Below are positions 53,490-64,000 of a DNA stretch of 64,000 bases, piece by piece (position 1 is the first letter of the stretch; each line of letters begins with the position of its first letter). The notes under the pieces were generated by a model, which saw only the letters and a list, made by a program, of their open reading frames with translations, was not told the origin of the DNA and made no database searches. The position numbers and the translations under genes are program-made. This DNA comes from Parapristionchus giblindavisi. Its lineage: Eukaryota > Nematoda > Chromadorea > Rhabditida > Diplogasteridae. The stretch lies in contig CALSFV010000042.1 of the NCBI GenBank assembly GCA_943737045.1, positions 750,001 to 814,000 on the forward strand, read 5' to 3'.

Positions 53490-55799
53490 AAGAGAGATGG
53501 CCGTTAATACTCGACCACCCCCCGGACGCGTGCGCTAGCAATGAGAGCTGGGGGTCCATACTTGGGTGTTAGGAGTGTCCCCGGCCCTTATTACTCAAAA
53601 CGGCTGAAATTTCCTGTTAGTGCCCTCAGGTTATTAGAAAAATTAATTTAAGTGCAAAAACGTTTAAAAATCATAATTTCTCAAATTGTTGAGATAAATT
53701 CCAAATATCATTTGCGATGCGTCTAGGGTGCACAGACCTTGCTAATTCACTATCAGCGTCGTATTTGCGTTGATTCCAAAACTTATTTTTTTTACTCAAA
53801 ATTTTGTTTTTTCGGACAAATCATCCCTTGTTGTAGTTTGCTCCAGAGTTTTTCGACCAGGTATTGTAGCCTAAGCAATTCTGCATCGATTTCACTTAAA
53901 ACTGGGTTCTTCACGATAGACCCCCCCCCTCGAATTTTTCGATCGAAGTTCCGTAATCGATGGTTTTCCCGAACAAATGCTGTATTTTCCAAACGATTGG
54001 TGCGGAATTGTGGTCTACTCAAAGTTTAGAGGTGAGACGAGTAAAATGACAAGAAGCCCATCACTTGGATCACTTTGAAAATTTCGATTTTCACGACTAT
54101 TTACATTACATTACATTATAACAACTTTATTCAGCTAATATGGGTCAGCTGGGGGGGGGTTCTCCAATGAGCGAATCGAATCCCGTGAGTTGAACGCATC
54201 TATCCAGCTTATCGACTGTCCAGTCGTCTTCCTCTTTCTCCTTCATACGAACTTCACAAAGATCATCGGTTTCTGCTCTAATCTTCACAATGTTGTCATC
54301 GAATTGAACTGACCTTCCATCGGCAATTGAGACGTCCATCGTCATCAACCATCACCATCACCATCACGACTATGGTCCGAAAATTTCAAAATTTCTCAAG
54401 TTTGAAATGTTTTCATTTATGGGGCTTATTGTGAAGCATTAATGATGTGAATAATATTCAGCGAATGCTCAATGGCTGATCTCTCCTTTCAACCATTTTT
54501 TCGAAAATTTTCATTCTGATTGCGTGCGAAAAATCAGAATTGTGTTTGAATTCCAACTTGCTTTCCATAACATTCTGTCATAGTACTTTATAATGTACAT
54601 AATCAATATGAAAATCGTTAACTTTAGAAAATTCATATTTTTTTGCCATGACCGTGACCATGACCATGACCATTGCCATGACCATGACCATGACCATTTG
54701 TAATGGAAATCGATTTTTCAAAGGTGAGCCGAATGCCGGGATTTCAGTTCTACTATTTTTACTCATAATGAAACTTTACATTGTCATTGTCATTTGCTCA
54801 TTGTCGCAGCATTCGAGTCGACAAACTGCAATATTTCAGAAATTTGCGGAAAAAGTAGGCACTCAAATTGATTTTTTTTTATTTAAACACGTTTTATCAA
54901 GAGGTCAATAGGGAATCTCCCCCGAAGGGGTGCGGGGTTGTGGAGAATAATTGAGAGCTCTGACGTGAATGGCATCCCGGCTGGTGGTCCGTGCGTTGCA
55001 TTGAAGTATGATTGTTTTGCGGGATGGGCGACTCTTGATGTCCCTGTGACCCGATTAAACCACGTAAATCAGCTTACTTTACTGCTAGAGGCGGTGGACG
55101 GTATCCAGTAGAGAGGTACATCAAAATTTAAATACTTTAATTTTTTTTTCAATTTAAATACTCAAATTGAATTTTCGAAAATAAACGATTTTCATATTAA
55201 TTATGTACATTGCAAAGTACTATGACAGAATGTTACAGAAAGCAAGTCATAAATATACGAAAGCATACGCAATTCTGATTTTTCGCACGCAATCAGAATG
55301 AAAATTTTCGAAAAAATGGTTGAAAGGAGAGATCATCCATTGCGCATTGGCTGAATATTATTCACATCCTTAGTACTTCACAACAAGCCTCTTAAGAGAG
55401 ATGGCCGTTAAGACTCGACCACCCCCCGGACACGTGAGCTAGCAATGAGAACTGGGGGCCCATACTTGGGTGTTAGGAGTGTCCCCGGCCCTTATTACTC
55501 AAAACGGTTGAAATTTCCTGTTTGTGCCCTCAGGCTATTAGAAAAAATAATTTTAAAAAAACTTTAAAAAATCATAATTTCTCAAATTGTTGAGATGAAG
55601 TCTAAATACCATCTGCGATGCGTCTAGGGTACACACTGCTTGCTAATTCACTATTAGCATCGAATGTGCGTTGATTCCTAAACCACTTTTTTGACTCAAA
55701 ATTCTGGTTTTTTCGGACAAATCATCCCTTGTTTTAGTGAGTGCCCAAAATTTCCGACCACTTATTGTAGCCTAAGCAATTCTGCATTGATTTAACTTC
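53490..55799. repeat. Satellite-associated complex repeat
   Basis: A direct repeat of about 430 bp begins at 53490 and again at 55392 (AAGAGAGATGGCCGTTAA, TACTTGGGTGTTAGGAGTGT). Between the copies, 54425-54640 is inverted relative to 55170-55390. The same inverted-arm sequence also forms the outer flank of the satellite at 61327-61680 and 63856-64000. The second direct repeat is broken at 55799, exactly where the satellite starts. A (ATGACC)n minisatellite lies at 54646-54697. Confidence 0.75.
53792..54348 (-). CDS. Two adjacent open frames, possible relic of an element-encoded protein
   Basis: The frame 54145-54348 gives IADGRSVQFDDNIVKIRAET, then EVRMKEKEEDDWTVDKLDRC. The frame 53792-54022 gives LSEIDAELLRLQYLVEKLWS. 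Both look more protein-like than nearby shadow frames, with a possible coiled coil in the second. The second is partly repeated with a stop in the diverged copy near 55700-55795 (INAELLRLQ then stop). No known family is recognised and no splice or start evidence joins the two. Confidence 0.25.
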
Positions 55800-56818
55800 T
55801 GTACAGCTGCTACAGCTGCTACAGCTGTACAGCTGCTGTAGTCGCTGTACAGCTGTACAGCTGCTACGTACAGCTGCTACAGCTGTATGTACATCAGTAC
55901 AGCAGCTGTAGTCGCTGTACAGCTGTACAGCTGCTACAGCTGTACAGCAGTACAGCTGCTGTAGTCGCTGTACAGCTGTACAGCTGCTGTAGTCGCTGTA
56001 CAGCAGTACAGCTGCTGTAGTCGCTGTACAGCTGTACAGCTGCTACAGCTGTACAGCAGTACAGCTGCTGTAGTCGCTGTACAGCTGTACAGCTGCTGTA
56101 GTCGCTGTACAGCAGTACAGCTGCTGTAGTCGCTGTACAGCTGTACAGCTGCTGTAGTCGCTGTACAGCAGTACAGCTGCTGTAGTCGCTGTACAGCTGT
56201 GCAGCTGCTACAGCTGTACAGCAGTACAGCTGCTGTAGTCGCTGTACAGCTGTGCAGCTGCTACAGCTGTACAGCAGTACAGCTGCTGTAGTCGCTGTAC
56301 AGCTGTACAGCTGCTGTAGTCGCTGTACAGCTGTACAGCTGCTGTAGTCGCTGTACAGCAGTACAGCTGCTGTAGTCGCTATACAGCTGTACAGCTGCTA
56401 CAGCTGTACAGCAGTACAGCTGCTGTAGTCGCTGTACAGCTGTACAGCTGCTGTAGTCGCTGTACAGCAGTACAGCTGCTGTAGTCGCTGTACAGCTGTA
56501 CAGCTGCTGTAGTCGCTGTACAGCAGTACAGCTGCTGTAGTCGCTGTACAGCTGTACAGCTGCTGTAGTCGCTGTACAGCTGTACAGCTGCTGTAGTCGC
56601 TGTACAGCAGTACAGCTGCTGTAGTCGCTGTACAGCTGTACAGCTGCTGTAGTCGCTGTACAGCAGTACAGCTGCTGTAGTCGCTGTACAGCTGTACAGC
56701 TGCTGTAGTCGCTGTACAGCAGTACAGCTGCTGTAGTCGCTGTACAGCAGTACAGCTGCTGTAGTCGCTGTACAGCTGTACAGCTGCTGTAGTCGCTGTA
56801 CAGCAGTACAGCTGTACA
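55799..56818 (-). repeat. 28-bp satellite, array I (reverse orientation)
   Basis: About 1.0 kb of a 28-bp unit whose core in this orientation is CTGTAGTCGCTGTACAGC. Units alternate between forms containing CAGCAGTACAG and CAGCTGTACAG. Every unit contains the self-complementary words CTGTACAG and CAGCTG. The left edge is more degenerate. Frames of 148-200 codons across it arise because 28 is not a multiple of 3 and no frame of the unit contains a stop. Confidence 0.95.
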
Positions 56819-56873
56819 AGTACGATCAGTAATGTAATCACCACATATACCGTGCAGCTGCAATCCGATGGTG
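56819..56873. other. Spacer between inverted satellite arrays
   Basis: About 55 bases of non-satellite sequence (AAGTACGATCAGTAATGTAA, CCACATATACCG) separate the oppositely oriented arrays. This is the point where the repeat changes strand. It is not found elsewhere in the window. Confidence 0.8.
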
Positions 56874-59800
56874 CTGTACAGCTGTAGCAGCTGTAGCAGC
56901 TGCTACAGCTGTACAGCGACTACAGCAGCTGTACAGCTGTAGCAGCTGTAGCAGCTGTACAGCTGTACAGCGACTACAGCAGCTGTACAGCTGTAGCAGC
57001 TGTAGCAGCTGTACAGCTGTACAGCGACTACAGCGACTACAGCAGCTGTACAGCTGTAGCAGCTGTAGCAGCTGTACAGCTGTACAGCGACTACAGCAGC
57101 TGTACAGCTGTAGCAGCTGTAGCAGCTGTACAGCTGTAGCAGCTGTAGCAGCTGTACAGCTGTACAGCGACTACAGCAGCTGTACAGCTGTAGCAGCTGT
57201 AGCAGCTGTACAGCTGTACAGCGACTACAGCAGCTGTACAGCTGTACAGCGACTACAGCAGCTGTACAGCTGTACAGCGACTACAGCAGCTGTACAGCTG
57301 TACAGCGACTACAGCAGCTGTACAGCTGTACAGCGACTACAGCAGCTGTACAGCTGTACAGCGACTACAGCAGCTGTACAGCTGTACAGCGACTACAGCA
57401 GCTGTACAGCTGTACAGCGACTACAGCAGCTGTACAGCTGTACAGCGACTACAGCAGCTGTACAGCTGTACAGCGACTACAGCAGCTGTACAGCTGTACA
57501 GCGACTACAGCAGCTGTACAGCTGTACAGCGACTACAGCAGCTGTACAGCTGTACAGCGACTACAGCAGCTGTACAGCTGTACAGCGACTACAGCAGCTG
57601 TACAGCTGTACAGCGACTACAGCAGCTGTACAGCTGTACAGCGACTACAGCAGCTGTACAGCTGTACAGCGACTACAGCAGCTGTACAGCTGTACAGCGA
57701 CTACAGCAGCTGTACAGCTGTACAGCGACTACAGCAGCTGTACAGCTGTACAGCGACTACAGCAGCTGTACAGCTGTACAGTGACTACAGCAGCTGTACA
57801 GCTGTACAGTGACTACAGCAGCTGTACAGCTGTACAGTGACTACAGCAGCTGTACAGCTGTACAGTGACTACAGCAGCTGTACAGCTGTACAGTGACTAC
57901 AGCAGCTGTACAGCTGTACAGCGACTACAGCAGCTGTACAGCTGTACAGCGACTACAGCAGCTGTACAGCTGTACAGCGACTACAGCAGCTGTACAGCTG
58001 TACAGCGACTACAGCAGCTGTACAGCTGTACAGTGACTACAGCAGCTGTACAGCTGTACAGCGACTACAGCAGCTGTACAGCTGTACAGTGACTACAGCA
58101 GCTGTACAGCTGTACAGTGACTACAGCAGCTGTACAGCTGTACAGTGACTACAGCAGCTGTACAGCTGTACAGTGACTACAGCAGCTGTACAGCTGTACA
58201 GTGACTACAGCAGCTGTACAGCTGTACAGTGACTACAGCAGCTGTACAGCTGTACAGTGACTACAGCAGCTGTACAGCTGTACAGTGACTACAGCAGCTG
58301 TACAGCTGTACAGTGACTACAGCAGCTGTACAGCTGTACAGTGACTACAGCAGCTGTACAGCTGTACAGTGACTACAGCAGCTGTACAGCTGTACAGCGA
58401 CTACAGCAGCTGTACAGCTGTACAGTGACTACAGCAGCTGTACAGCTGTACAGCGACTACAGCAGCTGTACAGCTGTACAGTGACTACAGCAGCTGTACA
58501 GCTGTACAGCGACTACAGCAGCTGTACAGCTGTACAGTGACTACAGCAGCTGTACAGCTGTACAGCGACTACAGCAGCTGTACAGCTGTACAGTGACTAC
58601 AGCAGCTGTACAGCTGTACAGCGACTACAGCAGCTGTACAGCTGTACAGTGACTACAGCAGCTGTACAGCTGTACAGCGACTACAGCAGCTGTACAGCTG
58701 TACAGTGACTACAGCAGCTGTACAGCTGTACAGCGACTACAGCAGCTGTACAGCTGTACAGTGACTACAGCAGCTGTACAGCTGTACAGCGACTACAGCA
58801 GCTGTACAGCTGTACAGTGACTACAGCAGCTGTACAGCTGTACAGCGACTACAGCAGCTGTACAGCTGTACAGTGACTACAGCAGCTGTACAGCTGTACA
58901 GCGACTACAGCAGCTGTACAGCTGTACAGTGACTACAGCAGCTGTACAGCTGTACAGCGACTACAGCAGCTGTACAGCTGTACAGTGACTACAGCAGCTG
59001 TACAGCTGTACAGCGACTACAGCAGCTGTACAGCTGTACAGTGACTACAGCAGCTGTACAGCTGTACAGCGACTACAGCAGCTGTACAGCTGTACAGTGA
59101 CTACAGCAGCTGTACAGCTGTACAGCGACTACAGCAGCTGTACAGCTGTACAGTGACTACAGCAGCTGTACAGCTGTACAGCGACTACAGCAGCTGTACA
59201 GCTGTACAGTGACTACAGCAGCTGTACAGCTGTACAGCGACTACAGCAGCTGTACAGCTGTACAGTGACTACAGCAGCTGTACAGCTGTACAGCGACTAC
59301 AGCAGCTGTACAGCTGTACAGTGACTACAGCAGCTGTACAGCTGTACAGCGACTACAGCAGCTGTACAGCTGTACAGTGACTACAGCAGCTGTACAGCTG
59401 TACAGCGACTACAGCAGCTGTACAGCTGTACAGTGACTACAGCAGCTGTACAGCTGTACAGCGACTACAGCAGCTGTACAGCTGTACAGTGACTACAGCA
59501 GCTGTACAGCTGTACAGCGACTACAGCAGCTGTACAGCTGTACAGTGACTACAGCAGCTGTACAGCTGTACAGCGACTACAGCAGCTGTACAGCTGTAGC
59601 AGCTGTAGCAGCTGTACAGCTGTACAGCGACTACAGCAGCTGTACAGCTGTAGCAGCTGTAGCAGCTGTACAGCTGTAGCAGCTGACTGTACAGCAGCTG
59701 TACAGCTGTACAGCAGCTGTACAGCTGTACAGCTGTAGCAGCTGTAGCAGCTGTACAGCGACTACAGCAGCTGTACAGCTGTACAGTGACTACAGCAGCT

Positions 59801-61006
59801 GTAGCAGCTGTACAGCGACTACAGCAGCTGTACAGCTGTACAGTGACTACAGCAGCTGTACAGCTGTACAGCGACTACAGCAGCTGTACAGCTGTACAGT
59901 GACTACAGCAGCTGTACAGCTGTACAGCGACTACAGCAGCTGTACAGCTGTACAGTGACTACAGCAGCTGTACAGCTGTACAGCGACTACAGCAGCTGTA
60001 CAGCTGTACAGTGACTACAGCAGCTGTACAGCTGTACAGCGACTACAGCAGCTGTACAGCTGTACAGTGACTACAGCAGCTGTACAGCTGTACAGCGCAG
60101 CTGTGACTACAGCAGCTGTACAGCTGTACAGCGACTACAGCAGCTGTACAGCTAGCAGCTGTAGCAGCTGTACAGCTGTACAGCGACTACAGCAGCTGTA
60201 GCAGCTGTAGCAGCTGTAGCAGCTGTACAGCTGTACAGCGACTACAGCAGCTGTACAGCTGTAGCAGCTGTAGCAGCTGTACAGCTGTACAGCGACTACA
60301 GCAGCTGTACAGCTGTAGCAGCTGTACAGCTGTAGCAGAGCAGCTGTACAGCTGTACAGCGACTACAGCAGCTGTACAGCTGTACAGCGACTACAGCAGC
60401 TGTACAGCTGTACAGCGACTACAGCAGCTGTACAGCTGTACAGCGACTACAGCAGCTGTACAGCTGTACAGCGACTACAGCAGCTGTACAGCTGTACAGC
60501 GACTACAGCAGCTGTACAGCTGTACAGCGACTACAGCAGCTGTACAGCTGTACAGCGACTACAGCAGCTGTACAGCTGTACAGCGACTACAGCAGCTGTA
60601 CAGCTGTACAGCGACTACAGCAGCTGTACAGCTACAGCAGCTGTACAGCTGTACAGCGACTACAGCAGCTGTACAGCTACAGCAGCTGTAGCAGCTGTAC
60701 AGCTGTGTACAGCGACTACAGCAGCTGTACAGCTACAGCAGCTGTACAGCAGCAGCTGTACAGCTGTAGCAGCTGTAGCAGCTGTACAGCTGTAGCAGCT
60801 GTAGCAGCTGTAGCAGCTGTACAGCTGTACAGCGACTACAGCAGCTGTACAGCTGTACAGCGACTACAGCAGCTGTACAGCTGTACAGCGACTACAGCAG
60901 CTGTACAGCTGTACAGCGACTACAGCAGCTGTACAGCTGTAGCAGCTGTAGCAGCTGTACAGCTGTACAGCGACTACAGCAGCTGTACAGCTGTAGCAGC
61001 TGTAGC
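56874..61006 (+). repeat. 28-bp satellite, array II (forward orientation)
   Basis: About 4.1 kb of the 28-bp unit, core GCGACTACAGCAGCTGTACA. The left part (to about 57240) and the right part (59580-61006) are mixed with shorter GTAGCAGCT variants. From 57241 to 57780 the units are uniform with GCGAC, and from about 57781 to 58380 GTGAC units predominate. From about 58381 to 59580 GCGAC and GTGAC units alternate strictly, giving a 56-bp higher-order repeat. Confidence 0.95.
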
Positions 61007-61680
61007 TTTATCCCAGGGATCCCCGGGATCACATGCACGAAATTAGATTCTGCGGGCCTGTAGACAACAGGCAGCGACCCACAATACGCACCTCCGGTGA
61101 CAGCATTAAATGACTAAATGATGAATGATGATAAATGAATCGTTATTCCACTAAATTTTAGTGAAAAAAAATCATCTATTTTGTTAGTTTTGAAGTGCTG
61201 GACCCTTCTTAGCCTCTTTCTTGAATTTCTCTTCCCACTGTCAATGAATTCGCTTATCTTGGCGTTACCTACTCTGATCCTCTCTCATTCTCTCCTCATA
61301 TTCTTTCCATTGTATCCAGAGCAAAAGCGGCCAATGCTCAATGACTGATCTCTCCTTTCAATCATTTTTCGAAAATTTTCTTTCTGATTGCATGCGAAAA
61401 ATCAGAATAGTGTTTGAATCAGTTTCCAACTTGCTTTCTGTAACATTCTGTCTTAGTACTTTGCAATGTGCATAATCAATATGAAAATCTTTATTTTCGA
61501 AAATTCATAAAATTCAATTTGAGTTCCTACTTTCATGGCAAATTTCTATAATATTGCAGTTTTTCGACTCGAATGCTGCGACAATGAGCAAATTACAATA
61601 ACAATGTGAAGTTTCATGATGAGTAAATGTAGTAGAACTGGAATCGCGGCTTTCGGCTCACTTTTGAAAAATCGATTTAC
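61007..61680. repeat. Satellite flank with LINE remnant
   Basis: It begins TTTATCCCAGGGATCCCCGG. The part 61011-61326 matches 29549-29795 plus about 60 extra bases (GCAGCGACCCACAATACGCA onward). It ends inside LINE reverse transcriptase sequence (encoding EFAYLGVTYSD). At 61327 it switches to the inverted-arm sequence of the complex repeat at 53490-55799. Confidence 0.85.
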
Positions 61681-62420
61681 ATGACTCGGGGTCATAGTAT
61701 TAGGTTGTGTCATAAGTCATTTTGAATTTGATAGTGCTGTGTTTGCACTTTTGTTCCTCGCTTCGTTTTGAACCGAGCTCTCTGCACTTGTGCATATCAC
61801 TAACTAGTGTCCCCCTCTACAAAACCCATATCACGTTCGTTTCAGACTTCCCTCGAAATATGAGTATGCCTCGCCCGTTTGTCCAAAATAAAAATCTAGT
61901 TCTGAAGCACAATTTGTTCCCCGCTCTCTCTCTCGCTTGAATTTTACAAAATCAATAAACAACTAGGTTATGTGTATCCCACATATGTGCCCTCCAACCC
62001 TACGCTGGCTAATTTCTCACGTAAATTTAAAATCAGAATTTATATTATAGAATGGAGGAATGGCCACTTCAGAATTTTGAGTTGCGCACCTCGTCTTAAA
62101 GGAGAGCGAGCCATTTGATACCACCCGTTAAATGTTGGCCACACTTGGATCATCCATGCTCACTATTTCACTAGAATTAAGGAATCTTAAAAAAGTCAAA
62201 AAGTTGTTTAGACGAAAAGTGGTCATTTGGCGGGAATTTGAATAAAATCGCGGATTGAGACCGATATCTCTTTTATTTTTCTAAAAACAACAAGCGCATG
62301 AGTTGACAATCTGGTCACTTGGTTGAAGAGATGGATCATTCTCAATAGCAGTGCGCATTATAGCCATTGAATTTGGAAACGAGATAAACCAGGACCGATC
62401 ACTAAACCTGAAAACATTTG
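61681..62420. other. Unassigned sequence between arrays
   Basis: A plus-strand frame at 61722-61940 has no splice support. No family is recognised. Confidence 0.3.
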
Positions 62421-63535
62421 GACTACAGCAGCTGTACTGCTGTACAGCGACTACAGCAGCTGTACAGCTGTACAGCGACTACAGCAGCTGTACTGCTGTA
62501 CAGCGACTACAGCAGCTGTACAGCTGTACAGCGACTACAGCAGCTGTACAGCTGTACAGCGACTACAGCAGCTGTACAGCTGTACAGTGACTACAGCAGC
62601 TGTACAGCTGTACAGTGACTACAGCAGCTGTACAGCTGTACAGCGACTACAGCAGCTGTACAGCTGTACAGTGACTACAGCAGCTGTACAGCTGTACAGT
62701 GACTACAGCAGCTGTACAGCTGTACAGCGACTACAGCAGCTGTACAGCTGTACAGTGACTACAGCAGCTGTACAGCTGTACAGCGACTACAGCAGCTGTA
62801 CAGCTGTACAGTGACTACAGCAGCTGTACAGCTGTACAGCGACTACAGCAGCTGTACAGCTGTACAGTGACTACAGCAGCTGTACAGCTGTACAGCGACT
62901 ACAGCAGCTGTACAGCTGTAGCAGCTGTAGCAGCTGTACAGCTGTACAGCGACTACAGCAGCTGTACAGCTGTAGCAGCTGTAGCAGCTGTACAGCTGTA
63001 CAGCGACTACAGCAGCTGTACAGCTGTAGCAGCTGTAGCAGCTGTACAGCTGTACAGCGACTACAGCAGCTGTACAGCTGTACAGCGACTACAGCAGCTG
63101 TACAGCTGTACAGCGACTACAGCAGCTGTACAGCTGTACAGCGACTACAGCAGCTGTACAGCTGTACAGCGACTACAGCAGCTGTACAGCTGTACAGCGA
63201 CTACAGCAGCTGTACAGCTGTACAGCGACTACAGCAGCTGTACAGCTGTACAGCGACTACAGCAGCTGTACAGCTGTACAGCGACTACAGCAGCTGTACA
63301 GCTGTACAGCGACTACAGCAGCTGTACAGCTGTAGCAGCTGTAGCAGCTGTACAGCTGTACAGCGACTACAGCAGCTGTACAGCTGTAGCAGCTGTAGCA
63401 GCTGTACAGCTGTACAGCGACTACAGCAGCTGTACAGCTGTACAGCGACTACAGCAGCTGTACAGCTGTAGCAGCTGTAGCAGCTGTACAGCTGTACAGC
63501 GACTACAGCAGCTGTACAGCTGTAGCAGCTGTAGC
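62421..63535 (+). repeat. 28-bp satellite, array III (forward orientation)
   Basis: About 1.1 kb of the same unit and orientation as array II, starting abruptly after GAAAACATTTG. It contains both GCGAC and GTGAC variants and three GTAGCAGCTGTAGCAGCT variants near 62920-63030. Its last units and its end point (GTAGCAGCTGTAGC) are the same as those of array II. Confidence 0.95.
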
Positions 63536-64000
63536 TTTATCCCAGGGATCCCCGGGATCACATGCACGAAATTAGATTCTGCGGGCCTGTAGACAACAGG
63601 CAGCGACCCACAATACGCACCTCCGGTGACAGCATTAAATGACTAAATGATGAATGATGATAAATGAATCGTTATTCCACTAAATTTTAGTGAAAAAAAA
63701 TCATCTATTTTGTTAGTTTTGAAGTGCTGGACCCTTCTTAGCCTCTTTCTTGAATTTCTCTTCCCACTGTCAATGAATTCGCTTATCTTGGCGTTACCTA
63801 CTCTGATCCTCTCTCATTCTCTCCTCATATTCTTTCCATTGTATCCAGAGCAAAAGCGGCCAATGCTCAATGACTGATCTCTCCTTTCAATCATTTTTCG
63901 AAAATTTTCTTTCTGATTGCATGCGAAAAATCAGAATAGTGTTTGAATCAGTTTCCAACTTGCTTTCTGTAACATTCTGTCTTAGTACTTTGCAATGTGC
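63536..64000. repeat. Second copy of the satellite flank
   Basis: By eye, this is identical to 61007-61471 along its full length up to the window edge, at a constant offset of 2529 bases. It includes the LINE fragment and the chimeric junction. The copy continues beyond the window. Confidence 0.9.

Noticed and set aside
53792..54022. Confident gene call for this frame
   Set aside because: It lies in a repeated segment whose other copy carries a stop, and no start or splice evidence exists; kept only as a low-confidence relic.
56874..61006. CRISPR-like array (28-bp repeats)
   Set aside because: There are no spacers between the repeats and the genome is eukaryotic.
55799..63592. Long open frames (up to 241 codons) across the 28-bp satellite on both strands
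   Set aside because: The unit has no stop in any frame and 28 is not a multiple of 3, so every frame stays open with a 28-residue periodicity. No splice or start context supports translation.

Overview
This window is eukaryotic, repeat-dense and AT-rich. It almost certainly comes from a nematode. Spliced genes have short exons, acceptors of the TTTCAG or TTTTAG type and one intron as short as 61 bases. Two genes have a splice acceptor only 4-5 bases before the start codon, which is the pattern expected for spliced-leader trans-splicing. A secreted phospholipase A2 of nematode type is present. A rhabditid or diplogastrid worm is my guess, not something the sequence proves. No bacterial operon, CRISPR array, rRNA or confidently functional tRNA gene was found.

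All well-supported genes lie on the minus strand and were rebuilt by hand from exon reading frames, splice sites and matching intron phases. From right to left they are: a short gene with a TOMM20-like N-terminus (about 48.9-50.3 kb); a long multi-exon gene for an unrecognised, probably nuclear, protein with an acidic tract and a lysine-rich tail (38.3-47.3 kb); a damaged copy (35.0-36.2 kb) and an intact copy (25.7-29.2 kb) of a small secreted cysteine-rich protein; a secreted phospholipase A2 (19.5-24.3 kb); and a gene built from a three-exon cysteine module used at least twice (11.8-17.2 kb). A possible first exon of another gene lies at 2.9-3.1 kb.

Much of the rest is mobile DNA. There are two decayed mariner elements (13.0-14.6 and 37.0-38.3 kb), a Tc1-like transposase fragment, two 3' fragments of LINE reverse transcriptase, two tRNA-derived SINE families, at least seven families of short palindromic MITEs, and several foldback elements of 0.4-2.1 kb that are close to perfect palindromes. 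Many are nested, and several sit in introns of the genes above.

The right 8 kb is dominated by a 28-bp satellite made of CTGTACAG and CAGCTG palindromes. It occurs as a 1.0-kb array in one orientation, a 56-base spacer, a 4.1-kb array in the opposite orientation, and a further 1.1-kb array. The last two end at exactly the same base, followed by at least 465 bp of identical flank carrying a chimeric LINE junction. The inverted layout resembles Drosophila FB (foldback) elements, whose terminal inverted repeats are themselves tandem arrays. This is the most unusual structure in the window.
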